A stretch of 38,582 nucleotides of DNA from Hydrogenibacillus schlegelii. Its GTDB lineage: Bacteria; Bacillota; Bacilli; Thermicanales; DSM-22653. This document shows positions 1 to 7,897 of the stretch, in pieces. The translations under genes and the position numbers were made by a program. The notes under the pieces were generated by a model, which worked only from the letters and a program-made list of their open reading frames with translations, ran no database searches and had not been told where the DNA came from. Numbering within the stretch: position 1 is the first letter of the stretch; the number at the start of each line of letters is the position of its first letter. Where the stretch lies: assembly GCF_001653195.1 (NCBI RefSeq), contig NZ_JXBB01000014.1, forward strand, positions 1-38,582, in the 5' to 3' direction.

Positions 1-1
1 C

Positions 2-97
2 GGCGGCTACGCCGAGCTCAAGCAGGCCCTCGGCCGCGTCGACGCCCCGCTCAACGCGGAACGACTTCGATCGGATCGACGCCTTTTGAACGCGTGA
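2..97 (+). CDS. C-terminal end of an unidentified protein (partial)
   Basis: An open frame enters from the left edge and ends at TGA 95-97. It gives about 31 residues beginning GGYAELKQAL and ending in a basic tail. The fragment is too short to recognise a family. It is read as a real gene end because it is open to the edge and is followed by a non-coding stretch and a clear new promoter at 234-262. The chance that it is a spurious frame is appreciable. Confidence 0.4.
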   Translation, partial: GGYAELKQALGRVDAPLNAERLRSDRRLLNA

Positions 98-233
98 CGG
101 CCATGAACGCGTGACGGCCTTGAACGCATCGACGCCCCTTTTTAAACGCCTGAGGCAGCAGCGTGAGCCCAGAGGAGGCCCGTTTCGGATGCGTCTGAAA
201 TCGAACCCATCGGAATGCCCCGGCCGGCCGCGC

Positions 234-262
234 TTGACAAGGCCGGCCGGGATTTTTATACT
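234..262 (+). promoter_or_regulatory. Sigma-A-type promoter for the riboswitch-terC transcript
   Basis: TTGACA at 234-239 and TATACT at 257-262 are separated by exactly 17 bases. Transcription would begin near 269 and run into the yybP-ykoY riboswitch. This is the best promoter match in the first 500 bases. Confidence 0.8.
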
Positions 263-328
263 TCCGATGGGCCGTCGATCTGAACGCCGAACGCCGCGTT
301 CGATGACCGCCGTTTTCCTTCGAAAAGC

Positions 329-437
329 GACAGGGGAGTAGCCTCCCGGCGCGCCCCGCCGGGCAGGCCGGCCGTCAAGACGGGCGGAAGCCCCGGCCGG
401 TCGGCGGACGCCTTCGGATCCGCAGGCGAGACCTGAT
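329..437 (+). ncRNA. yybP-ykoY riboswitch (Mn2+-sensing), aptamer
   Basis: The two conserved halves of this RNA class are present. Loop L1 is GGGGAGTAGC (333-342) and loop L3 is GGCGAGACCT (425-434), joined by hairpins including GCGGA/TCCGC. P1 can form from CAGG (331-334) and CCTG (432-435). The family is known to sense Mn2+ and to switch on exporters such as TerC-family proteins, and the next gene is one. Two competing pairings are visible: CAGGGGA (331-337) with TCCCCTG (471-477), and GGCGAG (425-430) with CTCGCC (459-464). Both would break the aptamer, which suits a metal-dependent antitermination switch. Confidence 0.88.
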
Positions 438-485
438 CCGGCGCCGCGCCGGCAAAGGCTCGCCCGGGCTTCCCCTGACCGGTGC

Positions 486-521
486 AAAAATCGCCTCTGC
501 CGCTCGGCAGAGGCGATTTTT
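486..521 (+). terminator. Intrinsic terminator of the yybP-ykoY expression platform
   Basis: A perfect inverted repeat with a long stem (AAAAATCGCCTCTGCC against GGCAGAGGCGATTTTT) and a 4-base loop ends in a T run, between the riboswitch aptamer and the terC ribosome binding site. It fits the OFF state of an antitermination riboswitch: without Mn2+ the transcript would stop here. Confidence 0.85.
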
Positions 522-566
522 ATGTCCTTATCCATTATGACCTTATCCATAAGGGAGGAATGTCGA

Positions 567-1235
567 TTGCCCATCGCCGATTTCTGGCTCGCCCTCGGAG
601 CGATCATCGTCATCGACCTCGTCCTCGCCGGAGACAACGCCCTCGTCATCGCCCTGGCGGCCCGCGAACTTCCGCCCGGGCAAAGGCGACGTGCCGTCCT
701 CTTCGGCACCGCCGCCGCCGTCGTCATCCGGGCCCTGGCCACCGCCGGCGTCGTCTACCTTCTTCGAATCCCCCTTCTTCTTGCGGTCGGCGGGGCGCTC
801 CTCATCGGAATCGGGCTGAAACTCCTCGGCGGCAAGCGGAAAGGGGGCGACCACGACGCCGCCCCGGACCTCTGGTCCGCCATCCGGACGATCGCCCTGG
901 CGGATACGGTGATGAGCCTGGACAACGTCCTCGCCGTCGCCGGCGCCGCCCGGCACGACGTCTTCCTCGTCGTCCTCGGGCTTCTCATCAGCATTCCGAT
1001 CATGATCGCCGGAAGCGGGCTCATCCTCCGGCTGATCGACCGCTTTCCCGTTCTGATCGCCCTCGGCGCCTGGGTGATCGAGTGGACGGCCTTCGGCATG
1101 ATCGCCGACGATCCGCTCCTTCGGCCTTTCTTCGCCCACCCGGTCGTCCACGTCCTCTGGACCCTGGTCGCCCCGACCGTCCTCGTCCTCGCCGCCCTCA
1201 GCGCCCGCCGCCGGTTCGCTCGTACGTCTCGATGA
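567..1235 (+). CDS. TerC/YjbE-family integral membrane protein, probable Mn2+ exporter
   Basis: The product is 222 residues with about six to seven hydrophobic segments and the TerC-family signature GDNALVIAL near the N-terminus. A second acidic motif, DTVMSLDNVLAVAG, lies in the middle and is typical of the duplicated TerC fold. The start is taken as TTG 567 because GGGAGGA (553-559) lies 7 bases upstream. An in-frame ATG at 522 sits inside the terminator hairpin and has no ribosome site. Bacillus relatives (YjbE, YceF/MeeF, YkoY/MeeY) act in Mn2+ efflux, including metalation of exported enzymes. Placement directly behind a Mn riboswitch strongly supports that role. The 3' end overlaps the convergent dihydrofolate reductase by 38 bases. 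Confidence 0.88.
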   Translation: MPIADFWLALGAIIVIDLVLAGDNALVIALAARELPPGQRRRAVLFGTAAAVVIRALATAGVVYLLRIPLLLAVGGALLIGIGLKLLGGKRKGGDHDAAPDLWSAIRTIALADTVMSLDNVLAVAGAARHDVFLVVLGLLISIPIMIAGSGLILRLIDRFPVLIALGAWVIEWTAFGMIADDPLLRPFFAHPVVHVLWTLVAPTVLVLAALSARRRFARTSR

Positions 1236-1701
1236 CGAACGGGTAGGCGTGGCGGCCGTCGGCCGGGTGAAACACCGCCGACACCTTCCGCCACGCCTCC
1301 CGCCGCCACGGCGGAAAGAAAACATCGCCGCCGACGTCGGCGGCGACGGAGGTCAGGAGAAGCCGCCGGACGACCGGCAAAAAAAGGGCGAACATCTCCG
1401 CCCCGCCGATGACGAACGCCGGCCGGCCGCCGTACGCCGTGAGGACCGCGTCCGGGGACGAAAAAAGGTGGACTTCCGGGGGGACGTCTTCCGGACGAAG
1501 GCGACGGCTCAGGACGACGTTCTCCCGCCCCGGAAGCGGCCGCCCGAGGCTTTCGTACGTTCGGCGGCCCATGATCACCGGGTGGCCCCACGTCGTCTCG
1601 CGAAAATGCCGGAGATCGTCCGGCAGGTGCCACGGCAGCCGCCCGCCCCGGCCGATCGCCCCCCGGCGATCGACGGCGGCGATGATCGTCCACGGAACCA
1701 C
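1198..1701 (-). CDS. folA: Dihydrofolate reductase
   Basis: This enzyme makes tetrahydrofolate from dihydrofolate using NADPH. The protein has the expected order of family motifs: TIIAAVD at the N-terminus, IGRGGRLPWHLPDD (substrate pocket and the acidic residue), VIMGRRTYESLGRPLPGR (NADPH site) and FVIGGAEMF. The chosen start is GTG 1701, preceded by AAAGG, giving 167 residues, the usual length. GTG 1722 would add 7 residues and also has a purine-rich site (AAAGGGG), so the start is uncertain. No thyA is present nearby, which is unusual because folA often follows it. The gene converges on terC and overlaps its 3' end. Confidence 0.92.
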   Translation of the reverse strand: MVPWTIIAAVDRRGAIGRGGRLPWHLPDDLRHFRETTWGHPVIMGRRTYESLGRPLPGRENVVLSRRLRPEDVPPEVHLFSSPDAVLTAYGGRPAFVIGGAEMFALFLPVVRRLLLTSVAADVGGDVFFPPWRREAWRKVSAVFHPADGRHAYPFVIETYERTGGGR

Positions 1702-1738
1702 CTGGCGCCTTTCGTCGTCCACCGCCAGGCCCGCCCCT

Positions 1739-2170
1739 TTATGCCTCGTCCTCGTCGGCCCGGACGACGACGGCCGACGCTTCTTTCTTCCGGCAGTCGG
1801 CACAGATGCCTTCGAGCAAAATGCCCCCCTCGCCGATGTCAAAACCCGTCTCCTGGGCGACGCGCCGGAGCCACTCCGGCGGCGCAGGAGCGTGCACTTC
1901 CTCCAACCGATTGCAGATCCGGCAGCGGATGTGGTAATGGGCGTCCATCCGCCCGTCGTAACGCGCCACGCCGTCCCCGGCGTGAATTTCCCGGATGTAG
2001 CCGTGTTCGCTCAAGTAGCGGAGGGAATTGTACACCGTCCCGTAGGCGACGACGATCCCCTTCTCCCGCAGCCGGTCGATGACGTCGGCGGCGCTCGGAT
2101 GGTCGTCGCTTTCCCGGACGATGTCCAAGATCAATTTTCGCTGGCGCGTGAGCATCCCCTTCGGTCGCAT
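1739..2170 (-). CDS. Fur-family regulator, PerR-like
   Basis: The product is a 143-residue winged-helix metalloregulator. Residues aligned to Bacillus PerR are His24 (H37), Asp72 (D85), His78 and His80 (H91, H93) in the HYH motif. The structural zinc cysteines are Cys83, Cys86, Cys123 and Cys126 (CRIC and CADC). The position equivalent to PerR Asp104 is Glu91, not Asp. PerR uses this site to bind regulatory Fe2+ or Mn2+ and to sense peroxide by histidine oxidation, and Asp104 matters for that. The protein could therefore be a PerR with altered sensitivity or a different Fur-family member. ATG 2170 follows AGGAAGGG. It is divergent from a CDF metal exporter. Confidence 0.88.
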   Translation of the reverse strand: MRPKGMLTRQRKLILDIVRESDDHPSAADVIDRLREKGIVVAYGTVYNSLRYLSEHGYIREIHAGDGVARYDGRMDAHYHIRCRICNRLEEVHAPAPPEWLRRVAQETGFDIGEGGILLEGICADCRKKEASAVVVRADEDEA

Positions 2171-2204
2171 CGTCGTCCCTTCCTAAGTCATCCACATTGA
2201 ACCG

Positions 2205-2234
2205 ATTATAACATGACCCTTCCGACGACAACAA
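2205..2234 (-). promoter_or_regulatory. Putative promoter of the PerR-like gene
   Basis: TATAAT (2205-2210) lies within an A/T-rich patch, with TTGTTG (2229-2234) 18 bases upstream on the minus strand. The -10 is part of TTATAAT, which resembles half of a Per/Fur box, so self-control is possible but not shown. Confidence 0.5.
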
Positions 2235-2256
2235 CACTTTTTCCTTCTACCAAAAT

Positions 2257-2285
2257 TTGCATGCCCGGTGCCGGCACCGTATAAT
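2257..2285 (+). promoter_or_regulatory. Promoter of the CDF gene with a palindrome in the spacer
   Basis: TTGCAT (2257-2262) and TATAAT (2280-2285) are 17 bases apart. The spacer contains a perfect 14-base palindrome, CGGTGCCGGCACCG (2266-2279), exactly between the two elements, a position expected for a repressor operator or a MerR-type site. The bound protein is unknown. Confidence 0.6.
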
Positions 2286-2337
2286 AGCAAAAGAAAAAAA
2301 CCCGCCGTCCCCAAGCGGACGAACGGAGGGATGCGCC

Positions 2338-3243
2338 ATGTCGCTCGACGCCAAACGGCTCTCCGGCGAGCGCCGGGCGGCGTGGCTGAGCGTCATCGCC
2401 AACCTGTTTCTCACCGTCGGAAAGATCGCCGTCGGCCTCCGGGCCGCCAGCGAGGCTCTTTTCGCCGACGGACTCCATAATGCGGCGGATCTGTTTGCCT
2501 CCGTCGTTGTGCTCGGGGTCATCGGATACGCCAACAAGCCGGCCGACGACGACCACCCGTACGGCCACGGCAAGGCGGAGGTCGTCACCTCCGGCGTCGT
2601 CGGCCTGCTTCTTTTCATCATCGCCGCCTTCATCGTCGTCGAGGCCGGTCAGACGCTCCTTCAGGGAACGGGTCACCCTCCGGATCCGGTGGCGGCCTGG
2701 GTCGCCGCCGCCTCGTTTGCCCTGAAGTGGGCGCTCTTTCGCTATTCGCTGCACGTCGCCCGCAGGCTCCGGAGCAAGGCGATCGAGGCGATCGCCTACG
2801 ATCACCAAACGGACATCGCCGCCTCCCTCGCCGCCCTCTTCGGCGTCCTCTTCGCCGTCGCCGGCGGGCAGTTCGGCGTCCCCGGGCTGGCCTATGCCGA
2901 CCCGATCGGCGGGCTCATCGTCGCCGCCTTCATCGTCCGCATCGCCTGGCGGATGATGGTCGAAGCGGTTCACATCCTGATGGAACGCTCCGTCGACCCG
3001 CAGGCGCTCGACATCTACCGGTCGATCATTGCCCGCTTCCCGGACGTCAAACGGATCGACCGCATCCGGGCCCGGGAGCACGGCCACTACATCCTCCTCG
3101 ACGTCCGCTTAAGCGTCCCGTCCCATTTTACGGTTCAGGAAGGGCACGACCTCGGCCGGAAGATCAAGGCGGCCCTCATGGCCGCCGACGACCGCATCCG
3201 GGAAGTGCTCATCCACCTGAACCCGTATTCTCCCGACGGATGA
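2338..3243 (+). CDS. Cation diffusion facilitator, probable Mn2+/Fe2+ efflux
   Basis: The product is 301 residues: six membrane segments followed by a C-terminal cytoplasmic domain. Motifs include FADGLHNAAD in the second segment, HPYGHGK (73-79) in the first cytoplasmic loop, and DHQTD (155-159) in the fifth segment. In zinc CDFs such as E. coli FieF the fifth-segment site is HxxxD. Here it is Asp155-xxx-Asp159, the arrangement known from Mn-type CDFs. ATG 2338 is preceded by CGGAGGG; an upstream in-frame ATG at 2257 would lie inside the promoter. The neighbours (Mn riboswitch-TerC and PerR-like regulator) support Mn or Fe handling. The 3' end overlaps convergent zapA by 35 bases. Confidence 0.88.
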   Translation: MSLDAKRLSGERRAAWLSVIANLFLTVGKIAVGLRAASEALFADGLHNAADLFASVVVLGVIGYANKPADDDHPYGHGKAEVVTSGVVGLLLFIIAAFIVVEAGQTLLQGTGHPPDPVAAWVAAASFALKWALFRYSLHVARRLRSKAIEAIAYDHQTDIAASLAALFGVLFAVAGGQFGVPGLAYADPIGGLIVAAFIVRIAWRMMVEAVHILMERSVDPQALDIYRSIIARFPDVKRIDRIRAREHGHYILLDVRLSVPSHFTVQEGHDLGRKIKAALMAADDRIREVLIHLNPYSPDG

Positions 3244-3856
3244 TGCGGGCCGGCGCCGCCTCCCGCGGCGCGCTCGTTTCATCGAGCAAAAGAAAAAGCT
3301 CGTCCCGCTCGCGCCGAAGCTCGTCCCGCTCGCGCCGAAGCTCGTCCCGCTCGCGCCGAAGCTCGTCCCGCTCGCGCAAGAGTTCCGTCCGCTCGTGCCT
3401 GAGCGCTTCGTTTTCGCGCAAGAGGTCGGCCCGTTCCCGCCGGAGTTCCTCCCGTTCCCGCGCGAGCGCCTCGAGCGCCGTTCGCAGTTCATCCCGCTCC
3501 TTCCGCAGTTCGGCCTCCTGCCGGGCGAGCGCCTCCCGCTCCCGGCGGGCTTCATCGAGTTCCGCCTCCAGCCGACGGACGTCCTGCTCCCGTTCCCGCA
3601 CGAGCGCCCGGGCGGCCGCCAGCCCTTCCGCCACTTCCGTCCGCTCCCGCTCCAGGCGCATGAGCTCGTCGGCGATGTTCAAGGCGGCCAGCACCGCGGT
3701 TTTCTTATGATCGAGGCGGTCGTTTCGCCGCGCGATCTCCTTCATCTTGGCGTCGACATACTCCGCGACCCGCCGGAGGTGTTCCGGCGGCGCCGTCCCC
3801 TTGAGCATGTACGTCTCGCCGAAGATCGACACCTGCGTGGAAATCGGCTCCTTCAC
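3209..3856 (-). CDS. zapA: Cell division protein ZapA with a long heptad-repeat coiled-coil tail
   Basis: Residues 1 to about 85 match ZapA, the small FtsZ-ring partner: a QVSIFGETYML start, then a helical part with AALNIADELMRLE. Bacillus ZapA is only about 85 residues. Here the chain continues to 215 residues as an almost uninterrupted Arg/Glu/Leu coiled coil, ending in near-identical ELRRERD heptads encoded by 21-base DNA repeats (3297-3380), then a short loose tail. GTG 3856 follows AGGGGG with 6 bases between. The location beside pheT matches Bacillus synteny (yshA/zapA). ZapA dimers bundle FtsZ filaments; a longer coil may change the spacing, but that is inference. Confidence 0.85.
   Translation of the reverse strand: MKEPISTQVSIFGETYMLKGTAPPEHLRRVAEYVDAKMKEIARRNDRLDHKKTAVLAALNIADELMRLERERTEVAEGLAAARALVREREQDVRRLEAELDEARREREALARQEAELRKERDELRTALEALAREREELRRERADLLRENEALRHERTELLRERDELRRERDELRRERDELRRERDELFLLLDETSAPREAAPARIIRRENTGSGG
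3297..3380. repeat. 21-base tandem repeat inside zapA (4 copies)
   Basis: The unit AGCTCGTCCCGCTCGCGCCGA (split here as AGCTCGTCCCG + CTCGCGCCGA) occurs three times exactly at 3297, 3318 and 3339. A fourth, diverged copy starts at 3360. The 21-base period keeps the frame and encodes 7 residues per unit, so changes in copy number would lengthen or shorten the coiled coil in whole heptads. Confidence 0.93.
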
Positions 3857-3899
3857 CGCGCGTTCCCCCTACCGTCTCTCCCTACAGCGTAAGCCAAAC

Positions 3900-3929
3900 A
3901 AAAGCCGGCGTCAACCGACGCCGGCTTTT
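3900..3929 (-). terminator. Terminator after pheT
   Basis: A perfect 13-base stem (AAAAGCCGGCGTC / GACGCCGGCTTTT) with a 4-base loop lies 45 bases beyond the pheT stop. On the minus strand it ends in CTTTTGTTT. It separates pheST from zapA. Confidence 0.8.
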
Positions 3930-3973
3930 CCTGCGACCGGATGGATCCCGCGCCCCGCGGCCGATGCCGCCTC

Positions 3974-6556
3974 TTAGGCTTTCCCCTGCTCAGGCCCCTC
4001 GCCCCGCAGGCGGGCGCCGTGCGCCGCCTCGACCGCCGCCACGATCGCCCGGACGCTTTCGTCGACGTCCGCCTCCGCGAGCGTCCGCTCCGGATGGCGG
4101 AAAACCAAAGCATAGGCCAAAGACCGCCGCCCTTCCGGCGCTCCGGGCCCCTCGTAGACGTCGAACAGCGCCGCCTCCTCCAGCGGCGCCGGCCCCCCGG
4201 CGGCCGCCCGGCGGATCGTCTCGAGCACCGCTTCATGAGGCACCGCCCGATCGATCCAGAAGCTCACATCCCGCCGCACGCCCGGATACCGGGGCGGCGC
4301 GCCGTAGGCGATCGCCGGGCGCCGGCGGGCGAGGAGCCGGTCGAGGGAAAGCTCAAAGGCGACCGGGCGGCTGAGCTCGTACGCCTTCGCCGCCGCCGGG
4401 TGAAGCTCCCCGACCCACCCGAGGACGGCGCCGTCCGCCTCGATCCGGGCCGTTCGGCCGGGGTGCAGGCCGGGAAGCGCCGCCGGCACAAACCGGGCCG
4501 CGATGCCGAACCGCTCCAGAATCGCCTCGACCGCCCCCTTGGCGGCGTAAAAATCATACGCTCCGCCCCGGCCGGCCACCGCGGAACCGGAAGCGACCGC
4601 CTTCGGCCTGAGGCCGAACCAGAGCGCCGCCACATGCACCGGCTCCGCCGGAAGCGCGCCGGAGCCCCGCGGGTGAAACACCTTGCCGATTTCAAAGAAA
4701 CGGCCGCTTTCCACCTGATGGCGGCGGTTGTGGGCCGCCACCTCCAAAAGCCCCGGGAGGAGCGAACGCCGGAGGTGCGTTCGTCCTTCGTGCATCGGCT
4801 GAAGCACCGCCAGCGCCTCCGCACCGCTCCTCTGGCCGCCGGCGCCGGTCTCGCCGCCGCCCGAGGCCCCGACGCCGGCCCCAACGCGTCCGTCCTCGGC
4901 GTCAAAGATCGGAAACCGCCGGACGGTCTCCCCGTCGACGAGGACGTACGTCCGGGCCTCCGAAAGCCCCAGCCCCTGAAGCAGCCGGGCGATCGCCCGC
5001 TCCGCCTCCCGCCGGGACGTTCGCCCGCCGACCGTCTCCGAAAGATGCGGGACGGTGCTCGGAATCCGGTCGTAGCCGATGAGACGGGCCACCTCTTCGA
5101 TCAAGTCTTCTTGAAGCGCCACATCCATCCGCCGGGTCGGCACCGTCACCCGGAACACCGGCCCCGCCGGCCCCTCCTCGACCGCCGTCGAAAACTGAAG
5201 CCGCCGGAAAACGTCCTCCACCGCCGCCCGGTCGAGGGCGGTGCCGAGGTGGCGGTTCAGCCGTTCGAGAGAAAGCCGCACCGTCCGCGGGCGGTACCGC
5301 CGGAGCGCCGCCTCGTCCCGCACGCCGACGATGCCGCCGACCGGCCGGCCGCCGGCGAGACGGCCGAGAAGCGCCGTCGCCCGCCGAAGCGCGAGCTCCA
5401 CCCGCTCCGGATCGACCCCTTTTTCGAACCGGCGGCTCGCCTCGGAGCGGAGGTCGAACCGGATCGCCGTCCGGCGGATCGCCGTCCCGTCGAACAGAGC
5501 CGATTCCAAAAACACCCGCCGCGTCGACGGCACCACCTCGGTGTTCTCCCCGCCCATCACCCCGGCGAGGCCGATCGGCCGCGCCCCGTCGGTGATAACG
5601 AGATCGTCCGGCGAAAGCGCGCGCTCCCGGCCGTCCAGGGTGACGAGCGTCTCGCCGGCCGTCGCCCGGCGGACGACGATCCGCCCCGTCCCGACGCGGT
5701 CGGCGTCGAAAGCGTGAAGCGGCTGGCCGTATTCGAGCATGACGTAGTTCGTCACGTCGACGACGGTGTTGATCGGCCGGATGCCGGCGGCCAGCAGCCG
5801 GTTTTGCAGCCAGAGCGGCGACGGCCGGACGGAAAGCCCGTCGACCACCTGCCCGAGGTAAAGCGGGGCGAGGGCCGGATCGAGGACGGCGACGGAAAAC
5901 GCCGCCCCGGTCGTCGGCGAAGGCGATCCGCCTTCACCGGGTTCCGGCGCCCGTTCCACCTCCGTCGCCCGAAGCGGCCGATCCAGAAGCGCCGCCACCT
6001 CCCGGGCGACGCCGACGATCGACAGGCAGTCGGCCCGGTTCGGCGTCAGATCCAGCTCCAGCACGACGTCGTCGAGGCCGAGGAGCGAGACGACGTCCGC
6101 CCCGAGGGGCGCCTCATCCGGCAGCCGGTAGAGCCCCTCCCGGGCCTCCGGCGGAAGGAGCGGGGTCTCCAGCCCGAGCTCCTCCGCCGAGCAGAGCATC
6201 CCCTCCGACGTCACCCCCCGAAACGCCTGCGGCCGGATCTCCACCCCGCCGGGCAGCCGGGCGCCGACCGTCGCGTACGGGTACCGGCCGCCGACCGCGA
6301 CGTTCGGCGCGCCGGTGACGACGACGCGCGTCGGGCCGCCGGCGGCGGTTTCGACGACGGCGATCTTCAACCGGTCCGCCTCCGGATGCGGCCGGACGTC
6401 CACCACCCGGCCGACGACGACCCCGGCGACCCCCGGATTGCGCCGGTGGACCGCCTCCACCGCCACGCCGGCGGCGGTGAGCCGCTCCGCCAGCTCCTCC
6501 GGCGTCACGCCGGAAAGATCGATCCAGTCCGAAAGCCACGCCCACGAAACCCGCAC
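3974..6556 (-). CDS. pheT: Phenylalanine-tRNA ligase beta subunit
   Basis: The product is 860 residues and forms the alpha2-beta2 enzyme with PheS. Domain order is as expected: N-terminal B1, tRNA-binding (EMAP-like) domain with TGAPNV, B3/B4 editing module, B5, catalytic-like core, and a C-terminal anticodon-binding (ferredoxin-fold) domain with YPGVRRDVSFW. Typical length is about 800; the excess includes a Gly/Ala-rich insertion at about 550-582 just before the LQPMHEGRTHLRRSLLPG core motif. GTG 6556 is preceded by AGGAGGAGG. It lies 55 bases downstream of pheS in the same transcript. Confidence 0.96.
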   Translation of the reverse strand: MRVSWAWLSDWIDLSGVTPEELAERLTAAGVAVEAVHRRNPGVAGVVVGRVVDVRPHPEADRLKIAVVETAAGGPTRVVVTGAPNVAVGGRYPYATVGARLPGGVEIRPQAFRGVTSEGMLCSAEELGLETPLLPPEAREGLYRLPDEAPLGADVVSLLGLDDVVLELDLTPNRADCLSIVGVAREVAALLDRPLRATEVERAPEPGEGGSPSPTTGAAFSVAVLDPALAPLYLGQVVDGLSVRPSPLWLQNRLLAAGIRPINTVVDVTNYVMLEYGQPLHAFDADRVGTGRIVVRRATAGETLVTLDGRERALSPDDLVITDGARPIGLAGVMGGENTEVVPSTRRVFLESALFDGTAIRRTAIRFDLRSEASRRFEKGVDPERVELALRRATALLGRLAGGRPVGGIVGVRDEAALRRYRPRTVRLSLERLNRHLGTALDRAAVEDVFRRLQFSTAVEEGPAGPVFRVTVPTRRMDVALQEDLIEEVARLIGYDRIPSTVPHLSETVGGRTSRREAERAIARLLQGLGLSEARTYVLVDGETVRRFPIFDAEDGRVGAGVGASGGGETGAGGQRSGAEALAVLQPMHEGRTHLRRSLLPGLLEVAAHNRRHQVESGRFFEIGKVFHPRGSGALPAEPVHVAALWFGLRPKAVASGSAVAGRGGAYDFYAAKGAVEAILERFGIAARFVPAALPGLHPGRTARIEADGAVLGWVGELHPAAAKAYELSRPVAFELSLDRLLARRRPAIAYGAPPRYPGVRRDVSFWIDRAVPHEAVLETIRRAAAGGPAPLEEAALFDVYEGPGAPEGRRSLAYALVFRHPERTLAEADVDESVRAIVAAVEAAHGARLRGEGPEQGKA

Positions 6557-6611
6557 CGCGCCCCTCCTCCTTCATCCTGCCGTGTCCTCGCCTCACGGTT
6601 CAATTCAGGGT

Positions 6612-7841
6612 TCACTCGAGGCCGGACGCCGCCGGCCCCGCACCGGTTTCTTCCGGCGCCGTCCGCCCGCCCGCCGGAACGCCCGCCTCCGCCGTCGCAA
6701 GCGGTGGGCCGGCGAGATCGGCGGCAAACGGCCGGAGCACCCGAGCGTCGTTCAGGTAAAACTGCCGGATGTCGTCGACGCCGAATTTGATCATCGCGAT
6801 CCGCTCCACCCCGAGGCCGAAAGCAAAGCCGCTCACCCGCTCCGGATCGTAACCGCCCGCCTCGAGCACCTTCGGGTGCACCATGCCGGCGCCGAGCACC
6901 TCCAGCCAGCCGGTCCCCTTGCACACCCGGCAGCCGGCACCGCCGCAGGCGTGACACGTGACGTCCACCTCGGCGCTCGGCTCCGTAAACGGAAAATAGC
7001 TCGGCCGGAGGCGGATCTTCGTCCCTTCGCCGAACAGCCTTCGGGCAAACGTCTCCAGCGTCCCCTTGAGGTCGCTCATCCGCACGCCCTCGCCGACGAC
7101 GAGCCCCTCCACCTGGGTGAACATGTGCGAATGGGTCGCGTCGTCCGTATCCCGTCGGTAGACGTTGCCGGGACAGATGATCTTAAGCGGCGTCTTCCCG
7201 CCCATCTTGAGCATCTCCCGCACCTGCACCGGCGACGTGTGCGTCCGAAGGAGCATCTCCTCCGTCAGGTAGAAACTGTCCTGCATCTCCCGCGCCGGGT
7301 GGTCCTTCGGAATGTTGAGCATCTCAAAATTATACCGGTCCCACTCCACGTCCGGCCCTTCGGCGACGCGGTACCCCATGCTGACGAAGATCTCCTCGAT
7401 CTCCTCGATGATGAGCGACAGCGGATGCCGGGCCCCCGGCGCGAGCGGCTCGCCGGGGAGCGTCACGTCGATCGCCTCCGCGGCGAGCCGGGCCTCGAGG
7501 GCCGCCGCCTCGAGGGCCGCCTTCCGCTCCCCGTACGCCGCTTCGAGGGCCGAGCGGGCGGCGTTCAGCGCCTGGCCGAACGCCGGCCGTGCCTCCGGCG
7601 GAAGGGACCGAAGCACGGCCTGAAAGCGGGCGAGCTCCCCTTTTTTCCCGAACAGCTGCACCCGAACGGCCTCCAGCGCCTCCGGCGTCATTGCCGCCGC
7701 AATTCGGCGTCGGCCCGCTTCGGCCAGCGTCGAAAGCGCCGCCTTTTCTTCCTCGAGGGACCGCTCCTTCAGCCTTTCCTCCGACGCTTCCTTGCCTCTC
7801 GCCCGCTCCTTGGGCGCCATCGGGCGATCGTCCTCCACCAT
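6612..7841 (-). CDS. pheS: Phenylalanine-tRNA ligase alpha subunit
   Basis: The catalytic class II subunit. Motif 2 region is [19 protein letters not shown], followed by [10 protein letters not shown] and motif 3 [13 protein letters not shown], after an N-terminal coiled-coil arm that binds tRNA. ATG 7841 has AAGGGAGG 6 bases upstream; an upstream in-frame start at 7913 would begin inside the T-box sequence and is rejected. At 409 residues it exceeds the usual 340 or so: there is an acidic/basic N-terminal extension of about 35 residues and a loose Ala/Gly/Pro C-terminal tail of about 35. Expression should be controlled by the Phe T-box leader. Confidence 0.96.
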   Translation of the reverse strand: MVEDDRPMAPKERARGKEASEERLKERSLEEEKAALSTLAEAGRRRIAAAMTPEALEAVRVQLFGKKGELARFQAVLRSLPPEARPAFGQALNAARSALEAAYGERKAALEAAALEARLAAEAIDVTLPGEPLAPGARHPLSLIIEEIEEIFVSMGYRVAEGPDVEWDRYNFEMLNIPKDHPAREMQDSFYLTEEMLLRTHTSPVQVREMLKMGGKTPLKIICPGNVYRRDTDDATHSHMFTQVEGLVVGEGVRMSDLKGTLETFARRLFGEGTKIRLRPSYFPFTEPSAEVDVTCHACGGAGCRVCKGTGWLEVLGAGMVHPKVLEAGGYDPERVSGFAFGLGVERIAMIKFGVDDIRQFYLNDARVLRPFAADLAGPPLATAEAGVPAGGRTAPEETGAGPAASGLE

Positions 7842-7865
7842 CGTCGTCCTCCCTTCGAGGCGTCT

Positions 7866-7897
7866 CAATAAAAAATCCGCCCCCAAAAGGGGCGGAT
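7866..7897 (-). terminator. T-box attenuator of pheST
   Basis: Stem ATCCGCCCC (7875-7883) pairs with GGGGCGGAT (7889-7897), followed on the minus strand by a run of six T. Its upstream arm adjoins the T-box sequence, so the two foldings are mutually exclusive. Confidence 0.9.

Noticed and set aside
111-341. A 76-codon plus frame before the riboswitch
   Set aside because: It runs across the promoter and into the yybP-ykoY aptamer, so it is not a gene.
3297-3380. Regular short repeats that could suggest a CRISPR array
   Set aside because: The 21-base units are contiguous without spacers and encode in-frame heptads of ZapA.
3941-6790. A 949-codon open frame on the plus strand opposite pheT
   Set aside because: It is Arg/Pro-rich, has no ribosome site and no recognisable family, and is the mirror of a certain gene in GC-rich DNA.
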